This document shows positions 45,591-54,516 of a stretch of 64,000 bases of DNA, one piece after another. A model generated the notes under the pieces. The model was not told where the DNA came from. It saw nothing but the letters and a program-made list of their open reading frames with translations, and did not search any database. Position 1 is the first letter of the stretch. Each line of letters opens with the position of its first letter. The DNA is from Gallionella capsiferriformans ES-2 (GTDB taxonomy: Bacteria > Pseudomonadota > Gammaproteobacteria > Burkholderiales > Gallionellaceae): assembly GCF_000145255.1 (NCBI RefSeq), contig NC_014394.1:1054001-1118000 (forward strand), given 5' to 3'. The position numbers and the translations under genes are program-made.

Positions 45591-46814
45591 ATGCCGGATA
45601 GATTGAACAAGGATGAACAGCTCATCGGTCTGGCTCACCTGATGCGCATGGCAACGTCAGGGGAGGATTTAGGCCCTCTGGGGACGGCGCTGATTGCGCG
45701 CGCAGGGGTTGACCCTCGTACGGCTAATGCCTATGCGCTGATGGATTTATCCACCGTATTGCAGTTGCGCGGAAACCGCGAGTTGGCGCTGGAAATGCAG
45801 TTTCAGGCCGTCTTGCAGCAGCAGGTGTATTCAGTTTCTTCACGGGATACGCGGCCTGCGTGTATCAGGCTGCTGGCGGTGATGGGGTTAGGCGATTTGA
45901 TGGCTAACTCACCACTGGAGCTGTTGCTAGAAGAGCTGGATGTCGAACTCAATCTGGTCTATGTGACGCCGGAACTTGATTTTCCGGCTGTCTTGCCGCC
46001 CCATGATGTGCTGTTTATTGCCATTGCCGAGTCGCGGCAAAACCTGATATTGCTGGAGAAAATTCGCCGGGCGGTTGAGCATTGGCCGTGTCCTGTCCTC
46101 AATCGTCCCGAGCGTATTGCACGCCTGTCTCGCGATCAAAATAGCGCACTGCTAAGCGGAATTTCGGGCGTGGAAATGCCCGCTACGCTGATCCTCAGTC
46201 GTGACGTATTGCAGCGTATCAGTTGCGGTGAACTTATGATGCCTGGCGTGTTGGGCGATGGCGATTTTCCGGTCATCGTGCGTCCTGTTGACTCTCACGC
46301 GGGGAAGGGGCTGGAAAAGCTCGATGATGCAGCAGCGTTGGGCGGCTATCTGGCCCAGATGGCGCAGGATGAGTTTTATGTGTCCCGTTTCGTCGATTAT
46401 CGCAGCATAGACGGTCAGTATCGTAAATACCGGATAGTCCTGATCGAGGGCGCGCCCTATGTGTGTCACATGGGGATTTCGGATCACTGGATGATCCATT
46501 ATCTTAATGCGGGCATGGCCGAGAGTGCCGAAAAACGCGCTGAAGAGGCACGGTTTATGGCTCAGTTCGATGACGAGTTCGCGCTGCGGCACGCCGGCGC
46601 ATTTGGTGCGATCAACGAGCGGGCAGGGCTTGATTACCTAGGCGTTGATTGCGCCGAGACGGCGGATGGCCGTTTGCTGATCTTTGAAATCGACAGTTGC
46701 ATGATTGTGCACGCGATTGATCCTGTCGATACATTTCCCTATAAGCAGCCTCAGATGCACAAGGTGTTTGCGGCGTTTCGCCAGATGCTGCTGCATGCGG
46801 CGGGCAAACATTAA
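45591..46814 (+). CDS. ATP-grasp ligase-like protein with helical N-terminus
   Basis: 407 residues. The N-terminal third has helical repeat-like segments (LALEMQFQAVLQQQVYS) and an N-terminal glutathione-synthetase-like fold (LDFPAVLPPHDVLFIAIAES). The second half is ATP-grasp: VIVRPVDSHAGKGLEKLDD supplies the ATP-binding Lys, FYVSRFVDYRSIDGQYRKY and GRLLIFEIDSCMIVHAID the metal-binding acidic residues. Such enzymes join a carboxylate to an amine through an acyl phosphate. Tightly coupled to the decarboxylase before (2 bases) and the PLP enzyme after (1 base). I know no characterised member with this arrangement; substrate unknown. Confidence 0.75.
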   Translation: MPDRLNKDEQLIGLAHLMRMATSGEDLGPLGTALIARAGVDPRTANAYALMDLSTVLQLRGNRELALEMQFQAVLQQQVYSVSSRDTRPACIRLLAVMGLGDLMANSPLELLLEELDVELNLVYVTPELDFPAVLPPHDVLFIAIAESRQNLILLEKIRRAVEHWPCPVLNRPERIARLSRDQNSALLSGISGVEMPATLILSRDVLQRISCGELMMPGVLGDGDFPVIVRPVDSHAGKGLEKLDDAAALGGYLAQMAQDEFYVSRFVDYRSIDGQYRKYRIVLIEGAPYVCHMGISDHWMIHYLNAGMAESAEKRAEEARFMAQFDDEFALRHAGAFGAINERAGLDYLGVDCAETADGRLLIFEIDSCMIVHAIDPVDTFPYKQPQMHKVFAAFRQMLLHAAGKH

Positions 46815-46815
46815 C

Positions 46816-48156
46816 GTGAAATTAGAAAAGTACGATATTTACCCCGCTGCGTTTCCCGATGTGACGCAGTTGCTGGTGTCCGGAGGAGACGCACGCATTG
46901 CGCTCGATCCTGTGACGGGGCTGAATAAATACGGCTGTCGCACCTATCCTGACCCTGGGTTGCTTTCGTTTGGTTCTTCTACTGCCTCGACGATCTCGCA
47001 GGACGGATTTATTGCCGCCTCACGGGTGCGGAATGCGCTCCTGGCGGCGAGAAAAAACGGAGAATTTGACGCCTGCTGTTTATCTCAGATGCAGCGCATG
47101 CGGGAGGCGTTGCTATTGCAGCTAGCGGATTCGAATGTGCAATTGCAGTTCGCCGCATCCGGTACCGACGCGCATTGTCTTGCGGCGGGTTATGCCCGTG
47201 GCGCACAGCCGCTCAGGGTCGTGATGGTCGAGGAGGAGGAGACGGGCAGCGGTGTAAAAGCCGCCTTGCTGGCCACAGCTTGCGCGATTGATCTGGTGGC
47301 CTTGCGGGAAAATGACGGTGCGCCGCGCCTGCTGGACGCAATTGACGAAGAGGTGAGCGCGCGGGTCGCTGCAGCGGTCGATCGGGGGGAACGCGTGTTG
47401 CTGGTGATGGTGGATCAATCCAAAACGGGGCTCGTCGCGCCGGGTATTGCTTGTCTGATGCGCTTAGCGCAAGCGTATGCCGACCGTGTTTCGGTACTGG
47501 TCGATGCCTGTCAGCTCAGACTCTCGCCGATAACCTTGCGCGCTTATCTGCAGCAGGGGTTTATGGTGGCGATTACCGGGTCGAAATTTTTTACCGGCCC
47601 CTCTTTTTCGGCGGCTTTGTTGCTGCCTGCGGCATTTCATACCAATGAGGCTGTCGAGCCGGAATTTTTGGGCGTAGGGTTGTTGCTGCGCTGGGAAGCC
47701 GCTTTAGTCGAGTTACGCCGTTTTCATGCGGTGCCACAGGCCGTGATCGTCGAATTTTTGACCGATTTTAAAGACGCCATCGGGGCGAGACTGGCACAGG
47801 ATGAACGTTTTGAACCCTTAGCCGTTATCTTGCCGGATCGCACGGGCCTGCAGCTCGTGCCGAACTGGGACCATCTGCCGACGATCTTTCCCTTTTTGCT
47901 CAAGGCTAAGGCCGGGTGGCTTGATCGCGAACAAACGCGGCTGGTGTATCGTCAGTTGCAAACGCTCAAGACGGGTGCGCCGCGCTGTCAGTTCGGTCAG
48001 CCGGTTTCCTGCGGCACGCGCGATGGCACACCTGTGAGCGCGTTGCGACTTTGTCTTAGTGCGCGGCAGATCAGCGATGCGGCTGCACAACATTCGATTT
48101 CCCACCTGATTGCAGATGCGTTATCGGCATTGGATTGCGCCGCCGGGCTGATTTAA
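46816..48156 (+). CDS. PLP-dependent fold-type I enzyme of unknown reaction
   Basis: 446 residues from a GTG directly after the previous stop; a long upstream extension in frame is only overlap with the ATP-grasp gene. The pattern FAASGTDAHCLAAGYARG is the PLP phosphate-binding loop, VSVLVDACQLRLSP the cofactor Asp, and Lys257 in ITGSKFFTGPSFSAALLLP the Schiff-base lysine, all as in class V aminotransferase-like or decarboxylase-like enzymes. The C-terminal domain is short. It ends the three-gene cluster. It could be a transferase, lyase or desulfurase; I do not commit to one. Confidence 0.7.
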   Translation: MKLEKYDIYPAAFPDVTQLLVSGGDARIALDPVTGLNKYGCRTYPDPGLLSFGSSTASTISQDGFIAASRVRNALLAARKNGEFDACCLSQMQRMREALLLQLADSNVQLQFAASGTDAHCLAAGYARGAQPLRVVMVEEEETGSGVKAALLATACAIDLVALRENDGAPRLLDAIDEEVSARVAAAVDRGERVLLVMVDQSKTGLVAPGIACLMRLAQAYADRVSVLVDACQLRLSPITLRAYLQQGFMVAITGSKFFTGPSFSAALLLPAAFHTNEAVEPEFLGVGLLLRWEAALVELRRFHAVPQAVIVEFLTDFKDAIGARLAQDERFEPLAVILPDRTGLQLVPNWDHLPTIFPFLLKAKAGWLDREQTRLVYRQLQTLKTGAPRCQFGQPVSCGTRDGTPVSALRLCLSARQISDAAAQHSISHLIADALSALDCAAGLI

Positions 48157-48177
48157 TGGGGGTTGCGGCGATCCTAG

Positions 48178-48855
48178 TTAAGGATTGATCAGAATTACGC
48201 CGTCTGCACTGGCTGTGCCGCTGATTACGCGTCCCGAGCTGGTGCGTGCCTGAACGGTTTCACCTTCGCTGGCATTGTTTAGCGCAACGCCTGAACTGCT
48301 GAGGGTAAAGCCGTTGGCTTGAATGGAGAGATTAACGGTTTGCCCCTGTTTGATGCTGTAAGGTGGGCGCAGCATGTCTTCGCGCAAAATATAGCCTGCG
48401 GCGACGCTGTAGCGAAGTACTTTTCCGACGATAAGGCTCGCATCGGTGATGCCTGAATTGAGGGTGGTTTCGGTTTGTAAGCGGGCTAAATCTGTTTCAC
48501 GTACGATCTGGCCGAGTGTGAGCGCGTGTGCGCTTACCAGCAGTTCGCGGGTGATTTTGATTTGTACTGGGATGAGTGTGCTCCATCCGCCCGTTTCAGT
48601 GCAGCGTACGCCGATTGAAACGCGGCCGGTCAATTGTGTGCCGGGCGGCAAAAAGGCTTCGATCTTGCTGCAGGGGCGCAGACTGATGCGCTTGTCGATT
48701 TCATCGACCATAAAGGTGACTTTTCCGGGCAGGTACGCTGTTTGCTGTTGAACTAAAGCCGCAGCTGCGGCTCGAAGCTGAGCGTGATCCTGTTGCGGTG
48801 CGGCTGAAGCTAACGAGTAGCACAGCAGGTAGATGATAAGCAGTAAAGTTTTCAT
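48178..48855 (-). CDS. flgA: Flagellar P-ring assembly chaperone FlgA
   Basis: 225 residues with a signal peptide MKTLLLIIYLLCYSLASA cut before APQQ. The C-terminal SAF domain (about 100-220) has RITRELLVSAHALTLGQIV, LRYSVAAGYILREDMLRPP and VNLSIQANGFTLSSSGVALN. FlgA helps FlgI polymerise in the periplasm. It is divergent from flgB, the classical arrangement, with a 151-bp shared control region. Confidence 0.93.
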   Translation of the reverse strand: MKTLLLIIYLLCYSLASAAPQQDHAQLRAAAAALVQQQTAYLPGKVTFMVDEIDKRISLRPCSKIEAFLPPGTQLTGRVSIGVRCTETGGWSTLIPVQIKITRELLVSAHALTLGQIVRETDLARLQTETTLNSGITDASLIVGKVLRYSVAAGYILREDMLRPPYSIKQGQTVNLSIQANGFTLSSSGVALNNASEGETVQARTSSGRVISGTASADGVILINP

Positions 48856-49006
48856 GGCGACATTGTGCTTGCAGCGGACGGATAAGGGAAGGGCATGTTG
48901 GCAAAGAATTGAGGGGGAAAGTTGCCGTTAATCATTTGTTACTAATTTTTAATTTCGGCGTAGTATGCAAGCCATGCAAGTTGTAACTGCCGAACAGGAG
49001 GGGTAA

Positions 49007-49411
49007 TTGATCAGTAAATTAGATGAGTCGCTGCATTTTAATCAGACGGCGTTGAGTTTGCGTGGTGCGCGTCAGGAGTTGCTGGCGTCTAATATTGCCA
49101 ATGCCGATACTCCGGGTTACAAAGCGCGAGATATTAATTTCGCCAGTGCTTTGCAAAACGCGCTGGCTGGTACTTCCGTGAAATTGCCGATGGCGACGAG
49201 TTCGGCGATGCATTTAGAAGGTAATGCTGGCGGACAGATTATGGGCGCTCCCGTGCAGTATCGTCGCCCGGACCAGCCTAGTGCTGATGGTAATACGGTT
49301 AATATGGATGTGGAACGCGCGCAGTTTGCAGACAATGCATTGCGCTATGAAGCCAGTGTGAAATTTACCGGCGATAAGTTGAAAGATATGCTCGCTGCGC
49401 TGCAAGGTTAA
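49007..49411 (+). CDS. flgB: Flagellar proximal rod protein FlgB
   Basis: 134 residues from a TTG start with CAGGAGGGG before it. N-terminal rod motif LRGARQELLASNIANADTPGYK and C-terminal helix FADNALRYEASVKFTGDKLK. First gene of the flgB-J rod/hook/ring operon. The control region before it is likely FlhDC-dependent; no sigma-28 match was found. Confidence 0.93.
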   Translation: MISKLDESLHFNQTALSLRGARQELLASNIANADTPGYKARDINFASALQNALAGTSVKLPMATSSAMHLEGNAGGQIMGAPVQYRRPDQPSADGNTVNMDVERAQFADNALRYEASVKFTGDKLKDMLAALQG

Positions 49412-49431
49412 TCTAAACGAGGGGGAAGACA

Positions 49432-49836
49432 ATGTCTTTGTTTAATATTTTTAATGTCGCAGGTTCTGGTATGGCTGCGCAGTCCCAGCGCTTGAACGTG
49501 GTTGCGAGTAATCTCGCAAATGCGGACAGTACCACGGGAGCGGACGGCAAGCCTTATCGCGCCAAGCAGGTAGTGTTTTCTGCAACACCGATGGGTAGCA
49601 CGGATGTGCAGGGCGTTAAGGTGGTGCGGGTTGCTGAAGACACTTCTCCTATGAAAATTGTCTATGATCCCAAACATCCGATGGCGGATGCTAAGGGGTA
49701 TGTTTCGATGCCTAATGTGAACGTGGTCGATGAGATGGTCAATATGATTTCCGCTTCGCGCGCTTATCAGAATAATGTGGATGTGCTCAACACCTCTAAA
49801 ACACTGTTGTTAAAGACGCTGACGATCGGGCAATAG
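49432..49836 (+). CDS. flgC: Flagellar proximal rod protein FlgC
   Basis: 134 residues: N-terminal [20 protein letters not shown] with [10 protein letters not shown], and C-terminal [20 protein letters not shown]. Rod component, 20 bases after flgB, with GAGGGGGAAG before the ATG. Confidence 0.94.
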   Translation: MSLFNIFNVAGSGMAAQSQRLNVVASNLANADSTTGADGKPYRAKQVVFSATPMGSTDVQGVKVVRVAEDTSPMKIVYDPKHPMADAKGYVSMPNVNVVDEMVNMISASRAYQNNVDVLNTSKTLLLKTLTIGQ

Positions 49837-49878
49837 CGAATTGGATTAACGATTGAAGATTAACGACTGATAGGAAAA
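49837..49878. repeat. GATTGAAGATTAACGA-type repeat linker before flgD
   Basis: ttggattaacgattgaagat followed by taacgactgatagg: direct copies of GATTAACGA/GATTGAAGA units filling the 45-bp gap up to the flgD Shine-Dalgarno (TAGGA). Same family as 18609-18700. Confidence 0.45.
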
Positions 49879-49881
49879 ATC

Positions 49882-50565
49882 ATGGTTACTGCCACTACGA
49901 ATGCAAGCAACACCAGTGCCGTTTTTGCCGCACTCAATGGAACTTCGAGTACTTCGACAGCGTCTGCGACGTCAGCGGCGGCGTCTCAGGATCGGTTTAT
50001 GAAGCTGCTTGTGACTCAGTTGAAAAATCAGGATCCGCTCAATCCGATGGACAATGCTCAGATGACGTCCCAGATGGCGCAAATCAGTACGGTCAGCGGG
50101 ATTGATAAACTTAATGCTACGCTTCAGGCATTGAGTGCCAGTATGACACCTAACCAGACTTTGCAGGCTGCGACGATGATCGGGCGTGGCGTGCTGGTGA
50201 CGGGTAATGGCATGGATTTGAAAGCGGGTGTCGGGTTGGGGGGCTTCGAGCTTGCCTCGGCCGCCGAAAGTAACAAAGTCTCCGTGACGGATGCGTCAGG
50301 CGTACTGATTAGCACAATTGATCTGGGTGCGCAGCCCGCGGGGATCGTTAAGTTTCAATGGGACGGTAAAGATAGTGCCGGAAATGTGATGCCTGATGGA
50401 CAATACACGTTTGCAGTCACGTCGACTCAGGCGAGCAACACGGTTGCTGCGACCGGGCTGGAATACGGTATTGTGGGAAGTGTGACGCAGGGTTCGCAGG
50501 GCGTGGAATTGAGCGTAGGGCAGATGCAGAAGGTCGCGTTGGCTCAAGTTAAACAAATTCTTTAA
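49882..50565 (+). CDS. flgD: Flagellar hook cap / hook assembly protein FlgD
   Basis: 227 residues. Ser/Thr/Ala-rich N-terminus, then the conserved DRFMKLLVTQLKNQDPLNPM and DNAQMTSQMAQISTVSGIDK, and a C-terminal FnIII/tudor-like domain (about 110-220; FQWDGKDSAGNVMPDGQYTF). FlgD scaffolds hook assembly and leaves when FlgK arrives. Fifteen bases before flgE. Confidence 0.94.
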   Translation: MVTATTNASNTSAVFAALNGTSSTSTASATSAAASQDRFMKLLVTQLKNQDPLNPMDNAQMTSQMAQISTVSGIDKLNATLQALSASMTPNQTLQAATMIGRGVLVTGNGMDLKAGVGLGGFELASAAESNKVSVTDASGVLISTIDLGAQPAGIVKFQWDGKDSAGNVMPDGQYTFAVTSTQASNTVAATGLEYGIVGSVTQGSQGVELSVGQMQKVALAQVKQIL

Positions 50566-50580
50566 GGTCGGGAGAAAAAC

Positions 50581-52077
50581 ATGAGTTTTCAACAAGGATT
50601 GAGCGGATTAAATGGGGCGTCTAGGCATCTGGACACCATCGGAAATAACGTTGCTAATGCCAGTACGGTCGGCTTTAAACAGTCGCAGGCGCAATTCGCA
50701 GACATGTTTGCAGCGTCCCTGTCAGGTTCAGGCGCGATGCCGATTGGGACCGGCACGAAGCTTGTGGCTGTCGCTCAGCAGTTTACTCAGGGCAATATTA
50801 CGAATACCAATAATCCTCTGGATACGGCTATTAGCGGACAGGGATTTTTTCGTCTAACTGATGCGGCAGGCGCTGTTTTATACAGTCGCAACGGTCAGTT
50901 TCAGGTCGATAAGACCGGTAATGTAGTCAATAATCAGGGGCATATCGTTTCAGGTTATCTGGCTGATGCGGCAGGTACAATCGTGAAACAGACCGTGCCG
51001 CTAAAAATTACCTCGACCAATCTCGCGCCGGTCATGACTACCACTACGACGGTGGGTGCCAATCTGGATTCTCGCGCCGCGGTACCCGCGACGGCGGCTT
51101 TCAGCACGATAGATCCGACTTCATATACCAGTTCGACGTCCCTATCGGTATTTGACAGCCTGGGCGCAAGTCACGTGGGAACCATGTATTTTGCGCGCCA
51201 GCCGATTGCAACTGTGGGGAATGGCTCATTTGCCGCTGCGGATACCGTGATGACGGTGGGATCGACGGTGGGGCTGGCTGTTGGTAACACGGTGACGCTG
51301 GCTGGTACGACTTATACAATAACCGGTGTGACCAATGCAACTACGCTTGCTGTGACGCCGGCCGCTGCGGGTGTTGTGGCAGCCGCAGCGGCAACAACCA
51401 ATGCGCCTTCCAATTTGTGGAATACTTATCTGACGATAGACAATGTGCTGGTGCCGCCTATTGTGGCGCCTGCGACAACTGCTACACCATTTGCCACCTT
51501 GGGTTTTAGTCCTACGGGTACTTTAAGTACATTGACAGCGGGTGCGGGCTCGACGGCGGGCGCAACGCTGGGTAAAGTGACCACGCCTTCATTTAATCCT
51601 GTTTCAACGATCACGACGTCCCCTCAAACCATTACGTTTGATTTTAATTCGTTAGCTGCCGGTACGACTCAGTTTGGTGGTAATTTTGGTGTGAATACGC
51701 TGACACAGAATGGTTATACTTCGGGCCAGCTCAATTCAACCAGTACCGGTACCGACGGCACGATACTGGGACGTTATTCGAACGGTCAGTCCCGTGCGCT
51801 CGGGCAAATTACGCTGACCAATTTTATCAATCCGCAAGGTTTACAACCGGTTGGTAACAACGAGTGGGTGGAAACATCCGCTTCAGGTAGCCCTACGACG
51901 GGTACGCCGGGCTCGAGTAGTTTGGGGATGTTGCAAGCATCAGCAACAGAGGATTCCAACGTCGATCTGACGGCTGAACTGGTCAATATGATCACGGCAC
52001 AACGCGTGTATCAGGCTAATGCGCAGACCATTAAGACGCAGGATTCACTGCTGCAAACAATCACAAGCTTAAGATAA
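50581..52077 (+). CDS. flgE: Flagellar hook protein FlgE
   Basis: 498 residues, larger than the 402 of E. coli. N-terminal MSFQQGLSGLNGASRHLDTI and GNNVANASTVGFKQSQ, C-terminal DLTAELVNMITAQRVYQANA. The middle (about 205-275) holds a Thr/Val/Gly/Ala-rich, beta-type segment (TVMTVGSTVGLAVGNTVTLA, TYTITGVTNATTLAVTP) that looks like an added surface domain. Monomer of the universal joint. Followed by a repeat linker and flgF. Confidence 0.94.
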   Translation: MSFQQGLSGLNGASRHLDTIGNNVANASTVGFKQSQAQFADMFAASLSGSGAMPIGTGTKLVAVAQQFTQGNITNTNNPLDTAISGQGFFRLTDAAGAVLYSRNGQFQVDKTGNVVNNQGHIVSGYLADAAGTIVKQTVPLKITSTNLAPVMTTTTTVGANLDSRAAVPATAAFSTIDPTSYTSSTSLSVFDSLGASHVGTMYFARQPIATVGNGSFAAADTVMTVGSTVGLAVGNTVTLAGTTYTITGVTNATTLAVTPAAAGVVAAAAATTNAPSNLWNTYLTIDNVLVPPIVAPATTATPFATLGFSPTGTLSTLTAGAGSTAGATLGKVTTPSFNPVSTITTSPQTITFDFNSLAAGTTQFGGNFGVNTLTQNGYTSGQLNSTSTGTDGTILGRYSNGQSRALGQITLTNFINPQGLQPVGNNEWVETSASGSPTTGTPGSSSLGMLQASATEDSNVDLTAELVNMITAQRVYQANAQTIKTQDSLLQTITSLR

Positions 52078-52079
52078 AC

Positions 52080-52134
52080 AGGTGAGTGGTAAGTGGTAGT
52101 CGGTCCGTGTGCTGCTCGGCAGATAAAAGGGGTT
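52080..52134. repeat. GTGAGTGGTAAGTGGTAGT repeat linker before flgF
   Basis: caggtgagtggtaagtggta followed by gtcggtccgtgtgctgctcgg, then the flgF Shine-Dalgarno AAGGGG. Two direct copies of the GTGAGTGGT/AAGTGGTAGT unit seen at 8252 and 19842. Confidence 0.45.
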
Positions 52135-52138
52135 AGAA

Positions 52139-52882
52139 ATGGATAAGTTAATCTATACCGCGATGACCGGTGCATCTCATGTGCTGCAGCAGCAAGCTGC
52201 GGTATCTGAGAATCTGGCAAATACCAACACGCCGGGATTTCGCGCGACGCTCAATACATTTCGCGCCGTGCCTCTGGTCGGTGAAGGATTGCCAACGCGC
52301 GCCTTTGTGGTCGATTCAACGGCGGGGTTCGATTTTACGCCTGCCGCTTTTCAGCCGACCGGGCGCTCTCTTGATGTCGCGGTCAACGGCACTGGTTGGT
52401 TGGCTGTTCAGGGGCCTGACGGTAAGGAGGCCTACACGCGCAATGGCAGTTTCCAGATCAGTTCCAGTGGTGTGTTGCAAACGCGTAACGGGCTTAATGT
52501 GTTGAGCGATTCGGGTCCGATCACCATTCCGCCCGGTACTCAGCTCACATTTGCTAAGGATGGCACGATTTCGACGGTTCCTGAAGGAAATCAGGCGACG
52601 TCGGTGGTGGTGGTCGGGCGCTTAAAGCTGGTGAATCCTGATGTCGCTAAGTTGGAGCGTAGCGGGGATGGTATGTTTCGCATGAAGGATGGTTCGACAG
52701 CACCTGCCGATGCTAAGACGGAAATTGCTCCGGGCAATCTTGAGGGGAGCAACGTGAGCACAGTCGAGATGATGGTCAATATGATTTCACTGGCACGTAA
52801 ATTTGATATGCAGATGAAAATGCTGCAGACGGCGGATAACAATGCCAAGCAGGCAAGTTCGATAATGAGTATTGCAGGATAA
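52139..52882 (+). CDS. flgF: Flagellar rod protein FlgF
   Basis: 247 residues: MDKLIYTAMTGASHVLQQQA, NLANTNTPGFRA, LDVAVNGTGWLAVQGPDGKE and C-terminal STVEMMVNMISLARKFDMQM. Proximal rod. AGGGG precedes the ATG. Fifty bases before flgG. Confidence 0.95.
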   Translation: MDKLIYTAMTGASHVLQQQAAVSENLANTNTPGFRATLNTFRAVPLVGEGLPTRAFVVDSTAGFDFTPAAFQPTGRSLDVAVNGTGWLAVQGPDGKEAYTRNGSFQISSSGVLQTRNGLNVLSDSGPITIPPGTQLTFAKDGTISTVPEGNQATSVVVVGRLKLVNPDVAKLERSGDGMFRMKDGSTAPADAKTEIAPGNLEGSNVSTVEMMVNMISLARKFDMQMKMLQTADNNAKQASSIMSIAG

Positions 52883-52932
52883 GTAGCCAGTTGTAATTTT
52901 TTCGCTGCTATCAATATTTAAAGGAAAAAGTC

Positions 52933-53715
52933 ATGATACGTTCTTTGTGGATTTCAAAAACCGGGCTGGATGCGCAGCAAACCCAGATGGATACAATCGC
53001 CAATAACTTGGCCAACGTCAGTACCAATGGGTTCAAACGTTCGCGCGCGGTATTCGAAGATTTGCTGTATCAGACGATTCGTCAGCCGGGCGCTCAGTCA
53101 TCTCAGCAGACTCAGATTCCCTCTGGTTTGCAGATTGGTACTGGTGTCAGGCCCGTCGCTGCTGAGCGGATACATACGCAGGGTAATTTGCAGCAGACCG
53201 GTAATCAGCTGGATGTGGCAATTAACGGCAGTGGATTTTTTCAGGTGTTGATGCCGGACGGTTCAACCGGCTATACACGCGACGGTTCATTTCAGCGCGA
53301 TGCTCAGGGACAAATGGTCACAGCAAGCGGTTTTCCCGTGCAACCTGCGATTTCGCTGCCGGCTAATGCCATTACCGTGACGATAGGACGGGATGGCGTG
53401 GTGTCGGTCACGCAGCCCGGTGTTGCAGCGCCCGTACAGGTGGGCAGCATGCAAGTGACGACTTTTATCAATCCGGCCGGTTTAATGGCTCAGGGTGAAA
53501 ATCTTTATCAGGAAACGGCGTCCTCCGGCACGCCCAGCACCAATGTGCCCGGCACGAACGGCAGTGGTTTGCTGAGTCAGAATTACGTTGAAACTTCTAA
53601 CGTCAATGTGGTCGAAGAGATGGTGAATATGATACAGACGCAACGCGCGTATGAAATCAATTCAAAATCGATCACCACCTCTGATCAGATGCTGCAAAAA
53701 TTATCACAAATGTAA
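52933..53715 (+). CDS. flgG: Flagellar distal rod protein FlgG
   Basis: 260 residues, exactly the usual length: [53 protein letters not shown] and C-terminal [31 protein letters not shown] before the ATG. The stop overlaps an ATG in the next frame (TAATG). Confidence 0.96.
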   Translation: MIRSLWISKTGLDAQQTQMDTIANNLANVSTNGFKRSRAVFEDLLYQTIRQPGAQSSQQTQIPSGLQIGTGVRPVAAERIHTQGNLQQTGNQLDVAINGSGFFQVLMPDGSTGYTRDGSFQRDAQGQMVTASGFPVQPAISLPANAITVTIGRDGVVSVTQPGVAAPVQVGSMQVTTFINPAGLMAQGENLYQETASSGTPSTNVPGTNGSGLLSQNYVETSNVNVVEEMVNMIQTQRAYEINSKSITTSDQMLQKLSQM

Positions 53716-53774
53716 TGGGTTTGTCGCATTTATCGGGAATGAGCGTCATGGCAGAGCAGTGGAGCAATAAAAAA

Positions 53775-54494
53775 ATGGATGTCATTAGCCGGGTGTGTGG
53801 TCTGTTCTGTATCGCCATCTCGATCGCAGGTTGCAGCATTAGCACGCCACCAACCCGCATTCAGCAGCCGATGACGGTGAAACCTGTCAGGCCGGTGGTT
53901 GTAGTACCCGCAGACGGTGCGATTTTTCATGCCGGTATTAATGAACGTCCTTTGTTTGAGGATAAACGTGCGCGCAATGTCGGTGATATTCTGACCATCA
54001 ATATTGCTGAAACGACCTCGGGGAGCCGCAAAGCCAGCGATGGTTCCACCAGCGCCAATTCCATTGCGGCAGGGACGCCGAGTGTGGGGCGTAATTATGC
54101 GGCGAACGGGGGGGCTGCGGCAGCACTCACTTCGCTTATCAATCCGATCTCAATTAACAGCAGCAGCAGTAATAAGACGGCAAGCTCGGGTAACGGCGCT
54201 GCGAGTGAGACGCTGACCGGGACGATTGCGGTCACGGTAATTGAAGTGCTGGCCAACGGTAACTTGCTGGTGAGCGGTGAAAAGCAAGTGGCGTTAAATC
54301 AAAACGAAGAGTTCATCCGTTTTTCCGGTGTGATCAATCCGGTGAGCATTTCCAACTTGAATGTGGTGCAGTCCAGCCAAGTTGCCGATGCGCATATCGA
54401 GTATAAAAATGCAGGCGCCATGAACCAGTTTATGAATGATGCGAGTTCGCTGGGATTTCTCGGGCGCTTCTTCATGTCGGTGCTGCCGTTCTAG
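53775..54494 (+). CDS. flgH: Flagellar L-ring lipoprotein FlgH
   Basis: 239 residues with a lipoprotein signal (MDVISRVCGLFCIAISIAGC; Cys20 would be lipidated). The rest matches FlgH: GAIFHAGINERPLFEDKRAR, VGDILTINIAETTSGSRK, and C-terminal NDASSLGFLGRFFMSVLPF. It forms the outer-membrane L-ring. I start at 53775 since it puts the signal peptide at the N-terminus; ATGs at 53715 (overlapping the flgG stop), 53739 and 53748 are in frame and would add a hydrophilic leader. Confidence 0.9.
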   Translation: MDVISRVCGLFCIAISIAGCSISTPPTRIQQPMTVKPVRPVVVVPADGAIFHAGINERPLFEDKRARNVGDILTINIAETTSGSRKASDGSTSANSIAAGTPSVGRNYAANGGAAAALTSLINPISINSSSSNKTASSGNGAASETLTGTIAVTVIEVLANGNLLVSGEKQVALNQNEEFIRFSGVINPVSISNLNVVQSSQVADAHIEYKNAGAMNQFMNDASSLGFLGRFFMSVLPF

Positions 54495-54516
54495 AAGCAG
54501 GATAGAGGTTTAACGG

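Noticed and set aside
46705..46815. N-terminal extension of the second PLP enzyme
   Set aside because: The extension overlaps the 3' end of the ATP-grasp gene and is Cys/Arg-rich; the GTG at 46816 directly after the stop fits better.
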